Source: Clostridium sp. CAG:1013
Lineage (GTDB): Bacteria; Bacillota; Clostridia; Oscillospirales; Acutalibacteraceae
DNA: 17,516 nucleotides
Direction of reading: 5' to 3'
Assembly: GCA_000432995.1 (NCBI GenBank)
Contig: HF972677.1
Span: 5,020-22,535 of the forward strand
This document shows positions 8,017 through 13,850 of this stretch, piece after piece. Numbering within the stretch: position 1 is the stretch's first letter; the number at the start of each line of letters is the position of its first letter. The position numbers and the translations under genes are program-made. A model generated the notes under the pieces. That model ran no database searches. It was not told the origin of the DNA and saw only the letters and a list, made by a program, of their open reading frames with translations.

Positions 8017-9150
8017 TCAGAAGTGCAGCAGGCTCCACCGCCGGATATCGATGACGTGCTTGGGGCACATCTCATGGCAGCAGAAACACCGAATGCACTG
8101 CTTATAATCGATGACCGCTTTCCCATCCCGGATGGTGATGGTGTGCTGGGGACAGCTTTCAGCGCATTTGCCGCAGCCCACACACTCCTTTTTGCGGATC
8201 TTGGGAGTGGGGGTGGTCAATTTCTTCGCCGCAGGCCGCAGGAATTTGGGCAGCCGGTCCAGGAAATCCGTGCTGGATGCCTTGGCCTTCACAAAGTTCG
8301 GCTGAGCCAGGGCCTCCACCGTCTCCTTGAGCAGTTCGCACTCCTCCGGGACAATGGGTCCCAGCCCCCGGCGATGGGCCTCTTTCAGCATCAGCACGCT
8401 TTCCGGCTCCAGCCCGATAAGGGCCGCGCCGCACACGTCCAGGGCGTAAGGGCTCTTGGATGCCCCCAACACTCCCACCTTGCGGGGAGAACCGCCTGTG
8501 GGACCGTTGCCCTCCATAGCCAGGATCCCGTCCAGGAAGCACAGGTCAGGCTTCAGAAAATCGCACAGGTCCACCAGCATCTCGGAGAAGGGCTGCTTCT
8601 CCGGGAATCGACAGTGAAGCTCCGGTTTCTGCAAGCCGGGCACCGTTCCGAACAGGTTCTTCACCGCTCCGGAATACCCCACCATGGAGTGGGTCTTTAA
8701 TTTCGCCAGGTCGATCAGGTAGTCCCTGGTAAGGAAGGGCTCCACCACGGAAAGCTGGCGGCAGCGCACCGCTCCGGGCAGGGAAACCTCCCGGCTCTTA
8801 CACTCTGTGTACAGGGTGAAGCCGCACTCTTTAGCCATATCCGCGTAGCCGCAACCCCGAAACACGGCCTTCATGGCCGCAGGGGTATAGGGCCCGCCGG
8901 GACTCTCCGCGATGATCACGTCAGCCCCCGCCTTTTGGACGCACTTGCCCACGGCAGCCACCAAAGCCGGGTGGGTGGCGATGGCAGCGTCTGGTTTGGA
9001 GCTCATCACCAAGTTGGGTTTGATGACCACCTGCATGCCGGGTTTCAGTTCCTCCCAGACGCCCAGGGCGTCAAAGGCTTCCTCCACCTGGCGCAGAAGT
9101 TCCTCCGGGGCGTAGCCGCCACACCGGGAGAGCCATACCCGCTGGCTCAT
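8017..9150 (-). CDS. DUF362 protein with C-terminal double 4Fe-4S ferredoxin domain
   Basis: The first ~310 of 377 residues form a DUF362 domain (GMQVVIKPNLV, VIIAESPGGPY, and DYLIDLAKLKTHSM are typical). The end carries two 4Fe-4S motifs: C323, C326, C329, C333 (CVGCGKCAESCP) and C352, C355, C358, C362 (CIRCFCCHEMCP). DUF362-ferredoxin proteins are common in anaerobes, with no settled function; an electron-transfer or redox role is the obvious inference. Its ATG overlaps the TGA of the upstream aminotransferase by four bases (ATGA), so the two are translationally coupled. No signal peptide is seen, so it should be cytosolic. Confidence 0.88.
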   Translation of the reverse strand: MSQRVWLSRCGGYAPEELLRQVEEAFDALGVWEELKPGMQVVIKPNLVMSSKPDAAIATHPALVAAVGKCVQKAGADVIIAESPGGPYTPAAMKAVFRGCGYADMAKECGFTLYTECKSREVSLPGAVRCRQLSVVEPFLTRDYLIDLAKLKTHSMVGYSGAVKNLFGTVPGLQKPELHCRFPEKQPFSEMLVDLCDFLKPDLCFLDGILAMEGNGPTGGSPRKVGVLGASKSPYALDVCGAALIGLEPESVLMLKEAHRRGLGPIVPEECELLKETVEALAQPNFVKAKASSTDFLDRLPKFLRPAAKKLTTPTPKIRKKECVGCGKCAESCPQHTITIRDGKAVIDYKQCIRCFCCHEMCPKHVIDIRRWSLLHF

Positions 9151-10316
9151 AGCTCTTTCAGGAACGCTTCCATGCGCTCCAGGGCCTCAATGATATGTTT
9201 GGTGGAATAGCAGTAGGAGATCCGCACAAAGCCTTCGCCGCAGGCGCCGAAAGCGTCGCCGGGGACCACTGCCACCCGATGAGAGCGGATCAGCCGCTCG
9301 CAGAATTCCATAGACGTGAGTCCGGTGGAACGCACCGAGGGGAACACGTAGAAAGCCCCTTCCGGCTCGAAGCACTTCAGGCCCATGGAATTCAGCCCGT
9401 CCACAATAAGCCGGCGGCGCATGTCGTACTGGTTCTTCATGTATTCGATGTCGTCGTCCCCGTTCTTCATGGCCTCGATAGCGGCATACTGGCTCATGGT
9501 GGGGGCGCTCATGATGGCGAACTGGTGCAGTTTGGTCATCAGCCCGATGATCTCCTTAGGTCCAGCGGCATAGCCCATACGCCAACCAGTCATGGCGTGG
9601 GACTTGGAGAAACCGTTGACCAAGATGGTCCGCTCCTGCATCCCAGGAATGGCAGAGAATGCCGTGTGGGGCTCAGAACCATAGGTCAGGGAAGCGTAGA
9701 TCTCGTCGGAGAGCACCAGCAGATTGTGGCGCTCCACAACCCGAGCTACCGCTTCCAGGTCCTCCCGGCGCATGACGGCGCCGGTGGGGTTGTTGGGGTA
9801 AGGCAGGACCAGCAGTTTGGTCTTGTCGGTGATCTTCTCCTCCAGCTCCTCAGCGGTGAGGCGGAACTTGTTTTCCGCCTTGGTCTCGATGATCACCGGC
9901 ACGCCGCCGGCCATTTCCGTAATGGGCACATAGCACACAAAGCTGGGCTCGGGGATAAGCACCTCGTCCCCGGGGTTCACCAGACTGCGCACGCACAGGT
10001 CGATGGCTTCGCTGCCGCCCACGGTGACCAGGATCTCCGACTCGGGATCGTACTTCACCGTGTAGTGGCGCTCTAAATAGTTGGAGATCTCCGCCCGCAG
10101 CTTGAGAAAGCCCCGGTTGGGGGTATAGCTGGTGCGGCCCTTCTCCAAAGATTGGATTCCCTCCTCCCGGATATGCCAGGGGGTGTGGAAATCAGGCTCT
10201 CCCACAGAAAGGGAGATCACGTCGTCCATTTCGTTGGCAATGTCGAAGAATTTCCGAATGCCCGAAGGCTTGATCCTCTTCACACTGCGGTTGACTAAAT
10301 TCTCGTAATCAATCAC
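9147..10316 (-). CDS. Class I/II pyridoxal-phosphate aminotransferase
   Basis: A fold-type I PLP aminotransferase of 389 residues, close to aspartate/aromatic or MalY/PatA-like enzymes of Firmicutes. Visible are the cofactor phosphate site (VTVGGSEAID, about 97-106), the YPNNPTG motif (173-179), SDEIY with the PLP-binding Asp (203-207), and the Schiff-base lysine K238 in SKSHAMTGWR. The amino-acid substrate cannot be read from sequence. The preferred start is the GTG at 10316: GAGGGAG lies 8 bases upstream, and the protein then begins at the normal family position. An ATG at 10349 or 10361 would extend it inside the regulator gene. It overlaps the regulator's stop by 8 bases. Confidence 0.9.
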   Translation of the reverse strand: MIDYENLVNRSVKRIKPSGIRKFFDIANEMDDVISLSVGEPDFHTPWHIREEGIQSLEKGRTSYTPNRGFLKLRAEISNYLERHYTVKYDPESEILVTVGGSEAIDLCVRSLVNPGDEVLIPEPSFVCYVPITEMAGGVPVIIETKAENKFRLTAEELEEKITDKTKLLVLPYPNNPTGAVMRREDLEAVARVVERHNLLVLSDEIYASLTYGSEPHTAFSAIPGMQERTILVNGFSKSHAMTGWRMGYAAGPKEIIGLMTKLHQFAIMSAPTMSQYAAIEAMKNGDDDIEYMKNQYDMRRRLIVDGLNSMGLKCFEPEGAFYVFPSVRSTGLTSMEFCERLIRSHRVAVVPGDAFGACGEGFVRISYCYSTKHIIEALERMEAFLKEL

Positions 10317-10803
10317 ACAGATTGCTCCCTCTCTCGTCAATTTCCTCATAATCCCCTGCAAAGACCACGCCGCCGTCCTTGTACTTGGTCAGCACGAAGT
10401 GAGTGGCGGTGGACAGCACCCCGCCGATGGTGGCCAGGCGCTTGGACACGAACATGGCGATATCCGACATGGTCTTTCCCGTCACGGTGACGGCCAGGTC
10501 ATAGCCGCCGGACATGAGGTACACACTCTCCACTTCGGGGAAATTCATCACCCGGCCGGCGATCTCATCAAAGCCGGTGTCCTTCTGGGGAGAGACCCGC
10601 AGCTCAATGAGAGCGGTGGCGCGGGGCACTTCCGTGCGCTCCCAATTCACCAAGGCGTGGTATCCTTTGATGACGCCCTCCTTCTCATACTTCTTGATGG
10701 CCTTCACCACATCCTCTTCCTGCTCTCCCAGCATCACTGCCAGCTGAGCGGGGGTGAGGTTGGCCTGGTCCTGCAAGAGTTCCAAAAGCTGTTCCATTGC
10801 CAT
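10309..10803 (-). CDS. Lrp/AsnC-family transcriptional regulator
   Basis: A 164-residue protein with an N-terminal winged helix-turn-helix (about 8-52: LTPAQLAVMLGEQEEDVVKAIKKYEKEGVIKGY) followed by the RAM ligand-binding domain (VESVYLMSGGYDLAVTVTG). These regulators sense amino acids or related metabolites as dimers or octamers. Its position as first gene, overlapping the aminotransferase, suggests it controls this operon in response to that enzyme's substrate or product; this is inference. A strong AAGGAGG RBS lies 8 bases before the ATG. No convincing sigma-A promoter was found in the 67 bases to the upstream gene. Confidence 0.9.
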   Translation of the reverse strand: MAMEQLLELLQDQANLTPAQLAVMLGEQEEDVVKAIKKYEKEGVIKGYHALVNWERTEVPRATALIELRVSPQKDTGFDEIAGRVMNFPEVESVYLMSGGYDLAVTVTGKTMSDIAMFVSKRLATIGGVLSTATHFVLTKYKDGGVVFAGDYEEIDERGSNLCD

Positions 10804-10843
10804 GACAAGTTCCTCCTTCTCTGATTTCTCAGTAACTATCGTT

Positions 10844-10861
10844 CAAAAAGAGCCTTGCTCT
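10844..10861 (-). terminator. Short hairpin with T-run after the histidinol-phosphatase gene
   Basis: On the minus strand AGAGC and GCTCT pair across a 3-base loop and are followed by five T residues. The stem is only 5 bp, so it may terminate incompletely and let some transcription enter the lrp operon. Confidence 0.5.
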
Positions 10862-10870
10862 CTGTTAAAA

Positions 10871-11704
10871 TCACTCCAAGGGCAGCAGGATGGGGCGGCG
10901 ACGTTCATAGACCGCCAAATACCGGAAGCCCGCTTCTTTCAGCAGGTCCATTCCCTCGTCGATGCCTCGGCCCAAGTCTTTTGTGGAATGGGCGTCGGAG
11001 CCTATGGTCACCAGCTCTCCCCCCAGCTCCCGATACCGCCGCAGCAGGGGCAGGTCCGGGAGAGCGCGGCCGATCTTCTGCCGGAAGCCGGAGGTGTTCA
11101 CCTCCAGGGCCTTGCCGTTCTGGATCAGTGCCCGGAACACCTGGTCGATGGCCTCCTGGTGCCGGGTCAGGTCCACCGGGATGCCGTGGTCTCCTTCAAT
11201 GTACCGGAGAGGATAAGTCAGGTGACCCAGGGAGTCAAATTCTCCCCACCGGATGACCTCCAGCTCTTCCTCCCAATAGGTGGTCAGCAGCTGGTCGATG
11301 TATCCCGGCTCCAGCTGGGAGTAGTCCAGGAAAAAGAAATCCTCGAATCCCCGGATATTGTGGATGGACCCGATGATAAAGTCGTAATCCCGTCCAGCCA
11401 GTGCTTCCCGGGCCGCGGCTTCGTCCTGGTTGGGCTGGCCCAGCTCGATACCCCGATAGAAGCGGGGCAGATTCTCCCCTTCTCGGGGAATCTGGGTGGC
11501 CATCTCCTCCCAGGCCTGCTTGACCCGGGGACGATAGCGGGTGGGGAATTTCTGACACTCGCAGTGGTCGGTGAGTGTATGGGCCCACAGGCCCAGCTCC
11601 TGAGCCCGCCGGCGCATCTCCAAAATACTGTCGTTCCCGTCGGGAGAGCAGTTGGAGTGGTTGTGACAATCACAGGCAAAATGATATCTCAAAAGGCGGC
11701 ACAT
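10871..11704 (-). CDS. hisK: Histidinol-phosphatase, PHP family (HisK-type)
   Basis: A PHP-domain metallo-phosphatase, the type that in Firmicutes removes phosphate from histidinol phosphate in histidine synthesis. The 277-residue sequence has all PHP metal ligands in order: DCHNHS near the N-terminus, LTDHCE, GIELG, GSIHN, LGHLTYPLRY, NTSG and GSDAH near the C-terminus. No other his gene lies beside it. The start is uncertain: the ATG at 11704 abuts GGAAAGG with no spacing, a TTG at 11713 lacks an RBS, and a TTG at 11692 sits 12 bases past GGAAAGG. The core motifs are unaffected. Related PHP phosphoesterases of other specificity cannot be excluded. Confidence 0.85.
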   Translation of the reverse strand: MCRLLRYHFACDCHNHSNCSPDGNDSILEMRRRAQELGLWAHTLTDHCECQKFPTRYRPRVKQAWEEMATQIPREGENLPRFYRGIELGQPNQDEAAAREALAGRDYDFIIGSIHNIRGFEDFFFLDYSQLEPGYIDQLLTTYWEEELEVIRWGEFDSLGHLTYPLRYIEGDHGIPVDLTRHQEAIDQVFRALIQNGKALEVNTSGFRQKIGRALPDLPLLRRYRELGGELVTIGSDAHSTKDLGRGIDEGMDLLKEAGFRYLAVYERRRPILLPLE

Positions 11705-11758
11705 CCTTTCCAAGCCGTTAAAACCAAGAAACAGCGCCCGGCCAGACGCTTGAAGAAT

Positions 11759-11767
11759 ATCTTATCA
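11759..11767 (-). promoter_or_regulatory. Possible extended -10 promoter of the histidinol-phosphatase gene
   Basis: On the minus strand TGATAAGAT is an extended -10 (TG, one base, TAAGAT with 4 of 6 matches). It is about 55 bases upstream of the gene. No good -35 is seen at 17 bases, so the call is weak. Confidence 0.35.
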
Positions 11768-11827
11768 CAAATCCAGGGAAAAGGGAAGGAAGAAAGGCAA
11801 AAAACCGGGGAAAACGCCTTTGATGCC

Positions 11828-11857
11828 TTGACATGAGGGCCCGTTATGCTCCATAAT
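11828..11857 (+). promoter_or_regulatory. Strong sigma-A promoter of the UPF0237-UPF0210 pair
   Basis: A perfect TTGACA (11828-11833) and CATAAT (11852-11857, 5 of 6) are separated by 18 bases. They lie 36 bases before the UPF0237 start. An inverted repeat TTATG-ctc-CATAA (11844-11856) overlaps the -10 and could be an operator. Confidence 0.8.
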
Positions 11858-11892
11858 GGACCACAAAGAGACAGCGAAAGGAAGGAACCCCT

Positions 11893-12174
11893 ATGGATAA
11901 AATGGAAAAAGCGGTCATCACCGTAATCGGAAAAGATATGGTGGGCATCCTGGCGAAGGTGTCCAATATGTGCGCGGAAAAGGATGTGAACGTGCTGGAA
12001 GTGACTCAGTCCATCCTTCACGACATGTTCGTCATGGTCATGCTGGTGGACATTACCCACGCCACTGTGAAGGTAGCTGACCTGGCCGACACCTTCGACG
12101 CCCTGGGCGAATCCCTGAACCTGAAGATCCACGTGATGCACGAGGACATCTTCAACTCCATGCACCGTATCTGA
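11893..12174 (+). CDS. UPF0237 family ACT-domain protein
   Basis: A 93-residue single-ACT-domain protein. ACT domains bind amino acids or other small ligands at dimer interfaces. The sequence shows the family opening (AVITVIGKDMVGILAKVSNMCAEKDVNVLEV) and ends in VMHEDIFNSMHRI, full length for UPF0237. AAGGAAGG lies about 7 bases before the ATG. It is followed after 47 bases by the UPF0210 gene, and the two families are regularly adjacent in Firmicutes, so a ligand-sensing partner role is likely but unproven. Both come from the promoter at 11828. Confidence 0.92.
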   Translation: MDKMEKAVITVIGKDMVGILAKVSNMCAEKDVNVLEVTQSILHDMFVMVMLVDITHATVKVADLADTFDALGESLNLKIHVMHEDIFNSMHRI

Positions 12175-12205
12175 GCCCGCCAGCGCTTTCCCAAAATCGC
12201 ATTTG

Positions 12206-12220
12206 AAAGGAGCTTCCTTT
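12206..12220 (+). other. Inverted repeat covering the UPF0210 ribosome binding site
   Basis: AAAGGA (12206-12211) and TCCTTT (12215-12220) form a 6-bp stem with a GCT loop, directly before a T-rich stretch and the TTG start at 12222. The SD itself (AAAGGAG) is the 5' arm of the stem, so the hairpin would hide it. Confidence 0.45.
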
Positions 12221-12221
12221 T

Positions 12222-13580
12222 TTGAATACCAACGAGATCTTGGAAACGATCAATATGATCGACAACGAGGACTTAGACGTCCGCACCATCACCATGGGCA
12301 TCTCCCTGCTGGACTGCATCGATCCCGATCCGGACCGGGCAGCCCAGAAGGTCTATGACAAGATCTGCCGCTATGCCGAGAATCTGGTAAAGACCGGCGA
12401 GGACATTTCCCGGCAGTACGGCATTCCCATCATCAACAAGCGGATCTCCGTCACCCCCATCGCCATGATCGCCGGAGCCTGCCCCACCTCTTCCCCCATC
12501 CGCTTCGCCAAGGCCTTGGACAAAGCCGCTCACACCGTGGGCGTCAACTTCATCGGCGGGTACTCCGCTTTGGTCCACAAGGGCTTTGGTCCCGGAGATT
12601 ACGCTCTGATCGAGAGCATCCCTCAGGCACTGGACGAGACCGAACTGGTGTGCTCCTCTGTAAACGTGGGCACCACCAAGGCGGGCATCAACATGGACGC
12701 CGTGGAAAAGATGGGCCGCATCATTTTGGAGACCGCCCAGCGCACTGCTGACCGGGAGTGCATCGGCGCCGCCAAGCTGGTGGTGTTCTGCAACGCTCCC
12801 GAGGACAATCCCTTCATGGCCGGCGCCTTCCACGGTCCGGGCGAGCCTGACTGTGTAATCAACGTGGGCGTTTCCGGTCCCGGCGTGGTTCGGGCGGCCA
12901 TCAAAAAGCACGGGGAGGGCTGCACCCTCACTGAGATCGCCGAGCTGATCAAGCGCACTGCCTTTAAGATCACCCGCATGGGACAGCTGGTGGCCCAGGA
13001 GGCCTCCCGGCGGCTGTGCGTGCCCTTTGGCATCGTGGACCTGTCCCTGGCTCCCACTCCCGCCATCGGCGACAGCGTGGCTTACATTCTGGAAGGCATG
13101 GGTCTGGAACAGTGCGGCGCTCACGGCACCACCGCCGCTTTGGCCCTCTTGAACGACGCTGTGAAAAAGGGCGGCGTCATGGCCTCCTCCAGCGTGGGTG
13201 GCCTGTCCGGCGCCTTTATTCCCGTCACCGAGGACGCTGGCATGATCGAGGCTGCTCGCTCTGGCTGCCTGACCCTGAACAAGCTGGAAGCCATGACTGC
13301 TGTGTGCTCCGTGGGTCTGGACATGATCGCCATCCCCGGAGACACCTCTCCCGAGATTATCTCCGGTATCATCGCCGACGAGGCCGCCATCGGCATGGTC
13401 AACTCCAAGACCACTGCTGTGCGTGTCATCCCCGCGGTGGGCAAGCAGGCCGGGGAAGAACTGGACTTCGGTGGTCTGCTGGGCAGCGGTCCCATTATGG
13501 CGGTGAACCCCGCCTCCCCCAGCGTGTTCGTCCATCGGGGCGGCAAGATTCCCGCGCCCTTGCAGAGCCTGAAAAACTAA
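12222..13580 (+). CDS. UPF0210 (DUF711) / PFL-family protein
   Basis: A 452-residue protein of UPF0210, named PFL family for its fold resemblance to pyruvate formate-lyase; its reaction is unknown. The sequence covers the whole family, from DVRTITMGISLLDC near the start, through INKRISVTPIAMIAGA, GGYSALVHKGFGPGD and VNVGTTKAGINMDAV, to a glycine-rich C-terminal half with SSSVGGLSGAFIPVTEDAGM and a final MAVNPASPSVFVHRGGKIPAP. The start is TTG with AAAGGAG 9-10 bases upstream; no other start fits. It forms a two-gene unit with the ACT protein. No radical-SAM activase is visible nearby, so a glycyl-radical mechanism is not supported. Confidence 0.92.
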   Translation: MNTNEILETINMIDNEDLDVRTITMGISLLDCIDPDPDRAAQKVYDKICRYAENLVKTGEDISRQYGIPIINKRISVTPIAMIAGACPTSSPIRFAKALDKAAHTVGVNFIGGYSALVHKGFGPGDYALIESIPQALDETELVCSSVNVGTTKAGINMDAVEKMGRIILETAQRTADRECIGAAKLVVFCNAPEDNPFMAGAFHGPGEPDCVINVGVSGPGVVRAAIKKHGEGCTLTEIAELIKRTAFKITRMGQLVAQEASRRLCVPFGIVDLSLAPTPAIGDSVAYILEGMGLEQCGAHGTTAALALLNDAVKKGGVMASSSVGGLSGAFIPVTEDAGMIEAARSGCLTLNKLEAMTAVCSVGLDMIAIPGDTSPEIISGIIADEAAIGMVNSKTTAVRVIPAVGKQAGEELDFGGLLGSGPIMAVNPASPSVFVHRGGKIPAPLQSLKN

Positions 13581-13587
13581 CGCCCTC

Positions 13588-13617
13588 TTGACAAGGGGGA
13601 TACCCTAGGAATATACT
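13588..13617 (+). promoter_or_regulatory. Strong sigma-A promoter of the MFS leader
   Basis: TTGACA (13588-13593, perfect), an 18-base spacer and TATACT (13612-13617, 5 of 6). It begins 8 bases after the UPF0210 stop, and transcription would start near 13624. A hairpin-capable repeat (CCCTCTT-gac-AAGGGGG, 13584-13600) overlaps the -35. The transcript leads into a mini-ORF, a terminator and the MFS gene. Confidence 0.75.
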
Positions 13618-13656
13618 GAAAAAAAGAACGGATCTTTACGGAAAGGAGCACACATC

Positions 13657-13704
13657 GTGGGCTGGAAATGGAATGTCCTTTTAGAGCAAAAAGGAGGCAT
13701 TTAA
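13657..13704 (+). CDS. Putative 15-residue leader peptide upstream of the MFS exporter
   Basis: A tiny ORF GTG...TAA encoding MGWKWNVLLEQKGGI. It has an ideal RBS (AAAGGAG at 13642-13648, 8 bases before GTG) and lies about 33 bases into the transcript from the promoter at 13588. Two of the first five codons are Trp (W-K-W). The ORF is embedded in hairpin-forming sequence and is followed by a candidate antiterminator and a strong terminator before the MFS gene. This is the layout of a regulatory leader peptide whose translation or stalling controls read-through. Expression is inferred, and no homologous peptide is recognised. Confidence 0.5.
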   Translation: MGWKWNVLLEQKGGI

Positions 13705-13712
13705 TCCATTCC
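13664..13712 (+). other. Nested hairpins spanning the leader ORF
   Basis: GGAAATGGA (13664-13672) can pair with TCCATTCC (13705-13712) as 8 bp with one bulged A. Inside it, TCCTTTT (13676-13682) pairs with AAAAGGA (13689-13695) around a 6-base loop. The outer arm contains the second Trp codon and the inner arm contains an AAGGAGG, so a ribosome on the leader ORF would remodel the fold. Confidence 0.5.
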
Positions 13713-13743
13713 GTCTAGAAGTGCGCCCATTTTTCCTGAGGAT

Positions 13744-13771
13744 CCATGACAAAAGCTCTTTTTTGCCATGG
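13744..13771 (+). promoter_or_regulatory. Candidate antiterminator hairpin
   Basis: CCATG-a-CAAAA (13744-13754) pairs with TTTTG-c-CATGG (13761-13771), giving ten base pairs with one A-C mismatch and a 6-base loop. Its 3' arm shares 13764-13771 with the 5' arm of the following terminator, so the two folds exclude each other. Confidence 0.5.
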
Positions 13772-13793
13772 TGTTTTCGCCATGGCATTTTTT
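13764..13793 (+). terminator. Strong intrinsic terminator in the MFS leader
   Basis: TGCCATGGTG (13764-13773) pairs with CGCCATGGCA (13778-13787), ten pairs with one U-G, around a TTTT loop, followed by six T residues. It lies 60 bases after the leader ORF and 57 bases before the MFS start, so it would truncate the transcript unless the alternative hairpin forms. It has no T-run in the other direction. Confidence 0.85.
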
Positions 13794-13800
13794 ATTTTCC

Positions 13801-13835
13801 TCTGAAAAAAGGCGCTGAATGATACTTTTTTCAGA
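13801..13835 (+). repeat. Perfect 11-bp inverted repeat before the MFS start
   Basis: TCTGAAAAAAG (13801-13811) is exactly complementary to CTTTTTTCAGA (13825-13835), with a 13-base loop. It ends 15 bases before the MFS start codon. It is an AT-rich stem without a following T-run, so more likely a leader structure or operator than a terminator. Confidence 0.6.
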
Positions 13836-13850
13836 AACGGAATGATATAA

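Noticed and set aside
7956..8183. N-terminal extension of IspE
   Set aside because: It overlaps the end of the DUF362 gene and adds no IspE sequence; the ATG at 7955 has an RBS and gives the normal length.
12273..13535. A 420-codon open frame on the minus strand, antisense to the UPF0210 gene
   Set aside because: It lies wholly opposite a well-conserved gene, is rich in His, Gly and Asp as expected from reverse-strand GC-rich codons, and shows no family motif.
13588..13793. Promoter-to-terminator stretch as an independent small RNA
   Set aside because: Possible in principle, but the ideal RBS, mini-ORF and mutually exclusive hairpin before an MFS gene fit an attenuator better. The short RNA would be its terminated product.
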